This document shows, piece after piece, positions 1-5,471 of a stretch of 9,114 nucleotides of DNA (positions are counted from its first letter, which is position 1; every line of letters begins with the position of its first letter). The notes under the pieces were generated by a model that saw only the letters and a list, made by a program, of their open reading frames with translations, was not told the origin of the DNA and ran no database searches. The DNA is from Chthoniobacter flavus (GTDB taxonomy: Bacteria > Verrucomicrobiota > Verrucomicrobiia > Chthoniobacterales > DYNR01): assembly GCA_020720945.1 (NCBI GenBank), contig DYNR01000077.1, forward strand, positions 1 through 9,114, in the 5' to 3' direction. Made by a program: the position numbers and the translations under genes.

Positions 1-60
1 CAATAGAAGAACGGAGGAAGTCAAGCCAAAATCCACGCTTTAATTTTTTGAAAACACGGA

Positions 61-90
61 GAGCGAGGTTGCTTCGGCTCCTTTCTTCTT
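61..90 (+). terminator. Weak terminator-like hairpin in the leader
   Basis: GAGC-GAGG at 61-68 can pair with CTTC and GCTC at 72-80, leaving one bulged base and a three-base loop. An interrupted pyrimidine tract (CTTTCTTCTT, 81-90) follows. This could end transcription of a gene lying left of the window. The stem contains a G-T pair and a bulge, and the T tract is not continuous, so this is only a candidate. Confidence 0.22.
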
Positions 91-106
91 GGGCCACAAA
101 GCACCT

Positions 107-139
107 TGGAGCAACTGCCGTCGGGGAAGTTTTGCTCCA
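107..139 (+). repeat. 8-bp perfect inverted repeat in the pta leader
   Basis: TGGAGCAA at 107-114 is the exact reverse complement of TTGCTCCA at 132-139, separated by 17 bases. In RNA it would form a hairpin about 120 bases before the pta start. No T tract follows directly, so it does not look like a terminator. It could be an operator or a leader-RNA structure, or chance. I recognise no known riboswitch or protein-binding consensus in it. Confidence 0.35.
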
Positions 140-244
140 CCCAGAACACAAAAATTTTTCCGTTTCCTCTTTGCCCCAATCCGTGTAGAGTCCGAACCAA
201 CTCCGAGGCGGGTTCTGCTGTTTTGAATGTTCGGCGCCCGCCCG

Positions 245-250
245 AAGGAG
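245..250 (+). promoter_or_regulatory. Shine-Dalgarno site of pta
   Basis: AAGGAG lies 11 bases before the ATG at 262. It is the best ribosome-binding site in the window and fixes the pta start. Confidence 0.75.
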
Positions 251-261
251 ACGCTTAAATT

Positions 262-1299
262 ATGAGTTTTATTGACGAAGTGTATGAAAAGCTGCGCCGC
301 CATCCGAAGCGGATTGTTTTTCCGGATGGCGACGACCCTCGCGTTGTCGTGGCAGCCCAAGAATTTTACAACCTGCAAATCGGCGTCCCCGTTTTGCTGG
401 GAAAAAAAGACGCAATCGAAAAAGTCGCGGAAGAGCAGAAGGTATCGCTGGATCATGTCATGGTCATCGACCCGGAGCACGCGGACGACCTCCCCGCTTT
501 TTGTCTCCGGCTGGAAAGGCTGGAGCGCTACCGGAAAATGGGCATCAGCGACGCCCGCTCCGTCATGGTCAAGCGCAACTACTTCGCGGCCATGATGTTG
601 CAATACGGCTTAGCCGATGGGCTGGTCGGCGGCATATCCAGCAATTCGGGCTCGATGCTGCGTCCGCTCATCCAGTTGGTGAAGCCGCTCCCGCACGCGC
701 AGATGGTTTCTAGCTGCTCGATCGTCGAGGTGGACAACCCGGCGTTCGGCGACGGCGGCGTGCTGTTTTTCGCCGACTGCGCGGTGGTTCCCGCCCCGTC
801 TTCGCAGCAGCTTGCCGTTATCGCGTTAGAGGCGGGACTCCTTGCCCGCCAAGTATTTGGGAAGAAACCCCGCGTCGCGATGTTGAGTTTTTCCACGAAA
901 GGTAGCGCGAAGAATCCGGCCACGGAAAAGGTGGCGGATGCGACGGAACTGGCGCGCAATTTAGCGGGCAAGCTCGGCGCGGAAATCGCTTTCGATGGCG
1001 AGATGCAGGCGGATACGGCTTTGTGTCCCGAGCTGGCAGCCATCAAAATGGGGCCCAGCCTCGTTGCGGGCAAAGCCAATGTGCTCGTGTTCCCGGATCT
1101 CGATAGCGGGAACATCGCGATCAAACTTTTGCAGTATCTCGGAGGTGCCCGCGTTTACGGGCAAATCATCACGGGGCTTTCCCACCCCGCCGCAGATCTC
1201 TCCCGAGGGGCGAAAGTGGACGAAATCGTCAAGGTCGCCGCGATCGTCGGTCTGCAAGCCATTGAATACCGGAAGCTATACCCCGCCGCTGCGGAGTAA
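262..1299 (+). CDS. pta: Phosphate acetyltransferase, short catalytic form
   Basis: This 345-residue protein should interconvert acetyl-CoA plus phosphate with acetyl phosphate plus CoA in the cytoplasm. That is the step linking acetyl-CoA to acetate and to ATP when an acetate kinase is present. The whole protein matches the PTA_PTB family. Diagnostic stretches are FPDGDDPR near residue 20, SFSTKGSA at 209-216, NVLVFPDLDSGNIA near 274-287, and DLSRG at 312-316. Family knowledge places the active-site Ser-Arg pair in this last motif (S314, R315). The length fits archaeal and Gram-positive Pta (about 330 residues), not the roughly 700-residue enterobacterial form, so the N-terminal BioD-like and DRTGG domains are missing here. 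They appear instead in the next gene, 7 bases on. A phosphate butyryltransferase is a possible alternative, but the motifs favour Pta. No acetate kinase gene is in the window. The start is set by the AAGGAG site. Confidence 0.93.
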   Translation: MSFIDEVYEKLRRHPKRIVFPDGDDPRVVVAAQEFYNLQIGVPVLLGKKDAIEKVAEEQKVSLDHVMVIDPEHADDLPAFCLRLERLERYRKMGISDARSVMVKRNYFAAMMLQYGLADGLVGGISSNSGSMLRPLIQLVKPLPHAQMVSSCSIVEVDNPAFGDGGVLFFADCAVVPAPSSQQLAVIALEAGLLARQVFGKKPRVAMLSFSTKGSAKNPATEKVADATELARNLAGKLGAEIAFDGEMQADTALCPELAAIKMGPSLVAGKANVLVFPDLDSGNIAIKLLQYLGGARVYGQIITGLSHPAADLSRGAKVDEIVKVAAIVGLQAIEYRKLYPAAAE

Positions 1300-1306
1300 G
1301 CGTGCG

Positions 1307-2473
1307 ATGAAGGAAACCCGAGCGTTCCCCATGAACCTAGAAACCCCAAGAATTTTTGTAGCAGCAACGGAGCAAAACGCAGGGAAGACCACGACTTCCT
1401 TGGGCATTTATTCGCTCTTGAGCCCGTATTTTCCCCGCGTCGGCTTCATCAAACCCGTCGGCCAACGCTTCACGCAATTCCAAGGAAAATCGATCGATGA
1501 GGATAGCGTCCTGATCCACGAAACCTTCCAAACGCAGACGCCCATCGAAGCGATGAGCCCGATCACCGTGGGGGCAAACTTCACGCGCAACCACATCGCG
1601 GGCAAGGATAACGACAAACTGGTCGCCACCCTGATGCAGGCTTTTGACCGCGCGTCTTGGGAAAAAGACTTCACGATTATCGAGGGCACGGGGCACGCGG
1701 CGGTCGGGTCCGTCTTCGACCTCTCGAACGCGAAAGTTGCCGCCCTTTTGAACAGCAAAGTCATCCTTGTCGTTCCGGGTGGCATCGGTCGCCCGATCGA
1801 CGAAGTTTCCCTCAACCGCGCTCTGTTCGACCGCGAAGGCGTGGAAATTTTAGGGGTCATCATGAACAAGGTGCAACCCGCCAAAATGGACGACTTGCGG
1901 AATTTCGTGGGGCGCGGACTCAAACACCTCGGCCTCGACCTTTTGGCAGTTTTGCCTGCAACCCCGATTCTCGCCCAACCGACGCTCCAAGAAATCCGGA
2001 GCAATATCAACGGGACGATGGTCAGCGGGCCCAACGGCGAAAGAAACCGCGTTTCCCATGTCATCATCGGTGCCATGAGTTCCGCAAACATCCTCGGGCA
2101 ATTCCGCTCCGGTTCCCTCCTCATCGCCCCCGGCGACAGGGAAGACATTATTTTGGCGGCTCTCGCGGAGTTCAACGCGGGGACGGCTTTCGCCGGTTTA
2201 GTGTTGACAGACAACCACTTGCCCCACGCCCGCATCGTCAAACTCGTCCAGGAATCCAAGCTCCCAACCATCCAGACTTCCTTGGATTCTTACACCGTCA
2301 CCAAGCGGATCAACTCCATGACGGTCAAGACGCTTCCCGGCGACACCCAGAAAATCGGCATGATCAAACAGATATTCTCCAAGCACTTCGACCTCGCCCC
2401 CCTCTTGGAAAAATTGGGAAAAAACGAGGCATCTCCCGAGTCTCGGACCGAAGCTCCTGCCAAGACCGAATAA
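1307..2473 (+). CDS. BioD-like P-loop / DRTGG-domain protein, Pta N-terminal-half homologue
   Basis: This 388-residue cytoplasmic protein corresponds to the N-terminal regulatory half of long Pta enzymes. The N-terminal part is a dethiobiotin-synthetase-like nucleotide-binding fold. It has a Walker-A-type loop TEQNAGKT at residues 21-28, an IEGTGH segment at 125-130 where BioD-type proteins have EGAGG, and MNKV at 186-189. The C-terminal part is a DRTGG-type domain with IIGAMSS followed by PGDRED near 275-280 and VLTDNHLP at 299-306, where the family usually has a TGG-like turn. In E. coli Pta these domains are known to affect activity and regulation. Here they probably modulate the neighbouring short Pta, which is inference from synteny. 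It is unlikely to make biotin, because a real BioD is about 220 residues without a DRTGG domain. GGAG at 1293-1296 sits 10 bases before this ATG. An ATG at 1331 (380 residues) is a reasonable alternative start. The frame stays open well upstream of the start, inside pta, but that stretch is a shadow. Confidence 0.87.
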   Translation: MKETRAFPMNLETPRIFVAATEQNAGKTTTSLGIYSLLSPYFPRVGFIKPVGQRFTQFQGKSIDEDSVLIHETFQTQTPIEAMSPITVGANFTRNHIAGKDNDKLVATLMQAFDRASWEKDFTIIEGTGHAAVGSVFDLSNAKVAALLNSKVILVVPGGIGRPIDEVSLNRALFDREGVEILGVIMNKVQPAKMDDLRNFVGRGLKHLGLDLLAVLPATPILAQPTLQEIRSNINGTMVSGPNGERNRVSHVIIGAMSSANILGQFRSGSLLIAPGDREDIILAALAEFNAGTAFAGLVLTDNHLPHARIVKLVQESKLPTIQTSLDSYTVTKRINSMTVKTLPGDTQKIGMIKQIFSKHFDLAPLLEKLGKNEASPESRTEAPAKTE

Positions 2474-2568
2474 ACCGGCGAAGCGGTAAAAAACGCTTTT
2501 CCCTCTGCCGCAGACGAGCGATGCGTCCCCTCAAAAAAAATTGCGCGAAGTGTTCAGCCAAGGGTGAA
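2474..2568 (+). terminator. Intergenic gap with a weak hairpin after the DRTGG gene
   Basis: This 95-base gap separates the acetyl-phosphate pair from the phosphoesterase gene. AAGCG (2481-2485) and CGCTT (2494-2498) form a 5-bp stem with an 8-base A-rich loop, followed by only TT. That is too weak to be confident about termination. It could attenuate, or be nothing. AAGGGTGA at 2560-2567 serves as the ribosome-binding site of the next gene. Confidence 0.25.
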
Positions 2569-3594
2569 ATGACGCTTGAAACGATGGATTTTTTGTTCAG
2601 GGCAAGGCGGGAGACCTGTGCGCCATTTCCCGATAACCCCTTCGGGCAAGCAACGCAGACTTGGAGCAAAAAAACAAGTTTGCCGAGACACTCCAAACTT
2701 GACCGGACGCTGGATTGGATCGGCGACATCCACGGGAACGCCGAAAAACTCCGCGGGCTCTTGCTCTCTTTGGGGTATTCGGAAAACCGGGGCTTTTTTT
2801 CTCGCCCTGGCACCCTCGCTGTTTTCTTGGGAGATATGCTCAACCGCGGTCCCCAAATCCTCGAAACCACCCGCATCGTCCGCTCGATGTGCGACAACGG
2901 CGCCGCAATTTTTTTACTCGGCAACCACGAGCTTTACGCCCTCCGCGACGCGGCGGCAACGAAGCAAAACATCCCCGTCCGGCATTTCGTAAGCGAAAAA
3001 CACGGTCGCTATTTGCTTTCGAGCAAGCAGGCTTTCGCTGGGCGGGAAGGCGAGTGGCAAGACCTTTTGGAATGGCTTTTCCGTCGCCCGATCGCTTTCG
3101 ATGCCGGAGGGACGCGCGGCGTTCACGCCTGTTGGCATCCGTCCGCTTTAGCCCGATTTCCTTCCCAGACACTGCGTTTTCCCGATTTGATCGACCGCCG
3201 TTCCCTGCGTTTCCACGCGATCCAAATTTTGCTAGAAGGCCCTTCCACCGTCCACCCCTCCACCCCGAAATCCTTCCGCGTCCGCTGGTGGACCCGCTCG
3301 GTGCAAACTTGGAAAAACTTTGCGTATAGCCACCGCGGCGATTTGCCCGGCACGAGGGTGCCCGCTTTGCGCCTTTCCGCCGCGGTTCCCTACACCACCG
3401 CAGAGCCACCCCTTTTTTTTGGTCATTACGGCTTTTCAAAACCCGCTTCGCCGATCGCCCCAAACATCGCTTGCCTGGATTACGCGGTGGCGTCGGACGG
3501 CCCCCTCGGTGCCTACCGCTGGCAAGGAGAGTGCCGCCTCGCCGCCGACCAGTTTTTTTCCTTCCCTCCCCTTCCTTCTTCTCCGAGACAATGA
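2569..3594 (+). CDS. Calcineurin-type metallophosphoesterase
   Basis: This 341-residue protein should be a two-metal phosphoesterase of the PPP/ApaH/PrpE-like kind. The metal-binding blocks appear in order: GDIHGN at residues 52-57 (D53, H55), GDMLNRG at 88-94 (D89), GNHE at 118-121 (N119, H120), VHACWH at 185-190 (H186), and GHYGF at 285-289 (H286). The second block has Asn where the PPP consensus has Asp (DRG). I recall NRG variants in PrpE-like proteins, so this need not mean inactivity. Substrate is unknown; phosphoproteins and dinucleoside polyphosphates are the family's usual options. No signal peptide is evident, so it is probably cytoplasmic. The first 46 residues precede the fold and are unremarkable. 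ATG 2569 was chosen because AAGGGTGA lies just before it; ATGs at 2521 and 2584 are alternatives. The frame also stays open upstream through the previous gene, but that part is a shadow. Its TGA stop overlaps an ATG at 3591. Confidence 0.85.
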   Translation: MTLETMDFLFRARRETCAPFPDNPFGQATQTWSKKTSLPRHSKLDRTLDWIGDIHGNAEKLRGLLLSLGYSENRGFFSRPGTLAVFLGDMLNRGPQILETTRIVRSMCDNGAAIFLLGNHELYALRDAAATKQNIPVRHFVSEKHGRYLLSSKQAFAGREGEWQDLLEWLFRRPIAFDAGGTRGVHACWHPSALARFPSQTLRFPDLIDRRSLRFHAIQILLEGPSTVHPSTPKSFRVRWWTRSVQTWKNFAYSHRGDLPGTRVPALRLSAAVPYTTAEPPLFFGHYGFSKPASPIAPNIACLDYAVASDGPLGAYRWQGECRLAADQFFSFPPLPSSPRQ

Positions 3595-3736
3595 AAGAGT
3601 TTTCCCTAGACAAAAAAAGGCAATCCGCATTAAATGCGAGACGGCTTTGGGAAGCCAATTCCGCCTACCCGCAAAAGGAGTGGAATCCGTCTTTTTGCCG
3701 CCCTCCTGCCAACAACCAACCCTTCCAAAAAAATCC
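3595..3736 (+). other. Gap or extra N-terminal coding stretch before the REC-GGDEF-EAL gene
   Basis: This 142-base stretch lies between the phosphoesterase stop and the first conserved codon of the response regulator. The regulator frame is open through all of it but has no ATG. It offers a GTG at 3680 and TTGs at 3647 and 3695. A different frame starts with an ATG at 3591, overlapping the previous stop as ATGA, and runs 52 codons to a TGA, without recognisable motif. AAAAGGAG at 3673-3680 is a good Shine-Dalgarno sequence but sits 14 bases before TTG 3695. An A7 run fills 3727-3733. A weak promoter-like pair (TAGACA 3607-3612, TAAATG 3631-3636) was also seen and is not convincing. Confidence 0.5.
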
Positions 3737-5452
3737 GTGGACATTCTGATAGTAGAAGACGATAAGGCCGCCCAGAAGCAGGTGAGCTTCCCGATGAAAC
3801 GGCGCGGCCACAATGTCGTGTGCGTCGAGACCGCAGAAGCTGCTTTGGAGTTGCTGGAAACCCGGTGGTTTCCGATGGCGTTTCTCGATTTGAATTTGCC
3901 GGGGATGGGGGGCATCGACCTTTGCGGGAAAATGCGGGAAAGCGCACGGGGCGACCAGTTTTACATCGTCGTCGGCACCTCGGAAACAGGGCCGGAAAAA
4001 CTTTCGCGCATCCTGGATGCCGGAGCGGATGATTACATCGCTAAACCCTACAACATGAACTTGTTGGGTGTCCGCCTCCAAGTGGCGGAAAAACGCGTCC
4101 GCGCCATCGAAGAAAAAGCCCTCCTCCAAGCCGAGCTGGAATTTTTGGCGAAGCACGACCCCCTGACTCGCCTGCTCAACCGCTGGCAGCTAGACCCCGC
4201 CGTGGAGGATGCCCTGAAAATCGAAGCGTCATCTGGCGAAGGCGGCTCCCTCATGCTCATCGACCTCGACCACTTCAAGCAAGTCAACGACACTTGCGGG
4301 CACCAGACGGGCGACCGCCTCCTCGTCCTCGTCGCCAACACCATTCTCTCTTCGGTGCCCGAGGACACGAAGGTCGTCCGCTACGGCGGCGATGAATTTG
4401 TCGCCGTCTTGCCAACCACGCCTTCGAGCAACGCCCTAGAAATCACCGAAAGCATTTCTTCGGCTTTCGAGAGCATGGAGTTCCCCGACCTCCCCCCTTC
4501 CCTCCGCCCCAGCGCATCCATCGGCATCACCACGATCCGCCACGGGATCGCCCCCCGCGACTTGCTCAAAGAGGCCGACACCGCCTGCTATCGCGCAAAA
4601 TCTCTCGGGAAAAACAGGGCGGAAGTTTTCGTCGATTTCAACCAAAAACTCCTCGTCCCGCGCTCGGGAAAATCCAAACCCGAAAAGGTCGAAGGCCCCC
4701 TTCCGACTTCCGACGAATACGAGCTAGTCCTCTGGTTCCAGCCTGTCTGCGATATGCAAACCGGGTGCATCCTTTTCCAAGAAGCTCTCTTGCGCTACCA
4801 GTCAAAAATCACCCGCAACGCGGTCACGGCAGGGATGTTCAAATCCCAGGTCAACGACGAGGAATATGTCGCTGTCCTCGACCGGTATGTCGCCCAAGAA
4901 ATGTGCAACCGCCTCCGCGAGCACCCGGACTTGACGGCGGCTATGAATGTGAACGCCAACTCGATCAACGACATGGCTTTCGCGGATTACTTGCTCAACC
5001 TCTTGGATTCCAACGGGATCGACGGCAAACGCCTCTATATCGAAATCACGGAGAGCAGCCCGATCCGCGACATGAAGACCGCAGAAAAATTCGTCATCAG
5101 GATGCGCGAGCACGGGATCCGGTTCGCGATTGACGACCTCGGCGCGGGCTACGCCTCCATCGCGACGCTGAAGTCCATGCCCATCGAACTGGTCAAAATC
5201 GACGGCTCTCTCATCCGCGAACTCGAAAAAGATTCTTTCAACCAGTATTACCTCGATGCCCTCCGCAACCTCGCCAAAGGCATGGGCTTCCACACCATCG
5301 CCGAGCGCATCGAAACGATGGCGGAAATGGAAGCCGCGCGGGGGTTCGGCATCAACTACGGCCAAGGTTACCTCATCGCCCGCCCCCGCGAACTTCCTTT
5401 CTCCCAAAACGAAATCTCCGCGTCGCTGTTCCCCTCACCGATTTCCCTTTAA
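3737..5452 (+). CDS. REC-GGDEF-EAL response regulator (cyclic-di-GMP synthesis/hydrolysis)
   Basis: Counted from GTG 3737, this is a 571-residue cytoplasmic regulator. The receiver domain (about 1-120) has the acidic cluster E7-D8-D9, phosphoacceptor D51 in LDLNLPG, T81 and K103, so it should be phosphorylated by a histidine kinase not in this window. A charged helix (about 106-137) leads into the GGDEF domain (about 138-300). There HDPLTRLLNR, DLDHFKQVND (176-185) and an intact GGDEF (217-221) predict diguanylate cyclase activity. The RxxD inhibitory site is absent at its usual place, so product inhibition there is not expected. The EAL domain (about 325-560) keeps E349-A-L, N404, EITES (436-440), the DD pair 466-467, K487, E523 and Q543-G-Y, predicting phosphodiesterase activity. 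Both outputs look intact, so the net direction cannot be told. GTG 3737 was chosen because it begins exactly at the receiver fold, but no Shine-Dalgarno precedes it. Upstream GTG 3680 or TTG 3695, or entry from ATG 3591 by frameshift, remain possible. Confidence 0.9.
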   Translation: MDILIVEDDKAAQKQVSFPMKRRGHNVVCVETAEAALELLETRWFPMAFLDLNLPGMGGIDLCGKMRESARGDQFYIVVGTSETGPEKLSRILDAGADDYIAKPYNMNLLGVRLQVAEKRVRAIEEKALLQAELEFLAKHDPLTRLLNRWQLDPAVEDALKIEASSGEGGSLMLIDLDHFKQVNDTCGHQTGDRLLVLVANTILSSVPEDTKVVRYGGDEFVAVLPTTPSSNALEITESISSAFESMEFPDLPPSLRPSASIGITTIRHGIAPRDLLKEADTACYRAKSLGKNRAEVFVDFNQKLLVPRSGKSKPEKVEGPLPTSDEYELVLWFQPVCDMQTGCILFQEALLRYQSKITRNAVTAGMFKSQVNDEEYVAVLDRYVAQEMCNRLREHPDLTAAMNVNANSINDMAFADYLLNLLDSNGIDGKRLYIEITESSPIRDMKTAEKFVIRMREHGIRFAIDDLGAGYASIATLKSMPIELVKIDGSLIRELEKDSFNQYYLDALRNLAKGMGFHTIAERIETMAEMEAARGFGINYGQGYLIARPRELPFSQNEISASLFPSPISL

Positions 5453-5471
5453 TCCCTTTTACCGATAACTC

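Larger units (their letters stand above)
1..261. other. Leader region upstream of pta, no convincing gene
   Basis: I see no gene here that can be supported. A + strand frame is open from the left edge to a TAA at 41-43, but only 13 codons are visible, so it may or may not be the tail of an upstream gene. Another frame is open from base 3 to a TAG near 186-188, but its translation is arginine- and serine-rich without a recognisable motif. The region contains a T6 run at 44-49, a palindromic AAAAATTTTT at 150-159, an 8-bp inverted repeat at 107-139 and a smaller one (GAACC 194-198, GGTTC 211-215). The promoter of the downstream genes is presumably here. The best sigma-70-like pair I can find (TTTCCT 163-168, TAGAGT 186-191, 17-base spacer) is too weak to call. 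Confidence 0.6.

Noticed and set aside
40..603. 187-residue minus-strand open frame across the pta start
   Set aside because: It overlaps the well-supported pta gene and shows no recognisable motif. It is most likely an antisense shadow of GC-rich coding sequence.
1307..2473. Call as dethiobiotin synthetase (bioD)
   Set aside because: The protein is far longer than BioD, has a C-terminal DRTGG-type domain, and sits next to pta rather than biotin genes.
1657..2568. Upstream extension of the metallophosphoesterase frame through the DRTGG gene
   Set aside because: The translation is Arg/Pro/His-rich and has no motif, whereas the other frame encodes a recognisable protein there. The true start is near 2569.
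3607..3636. Promoter-like TAGACA and TAAATG with an 18-base spacer before the response regulator
   Set aside because: The -10 element matches the consensus at only three of six positions, so chance is a sufficient explanation.
2840..3658. 272-residue minus-strand open frame opposite the metallophosphoesterase
   Set aside because: It is highly Arg/Gly/Lys-rich and of low complexity, typical of antisense translation in GC-rich DNA. The opposite strand carries all the metal-binding motifs.
3591..3749. Stand-alone 52-codon gene starting at the ATGA overlap
   Set aside because: It has no recognisable motif and a weak ribosome-binding site. As an independent small protein it is unsupported; it is kept only as a possible lead-in to the regulator by frameshift.
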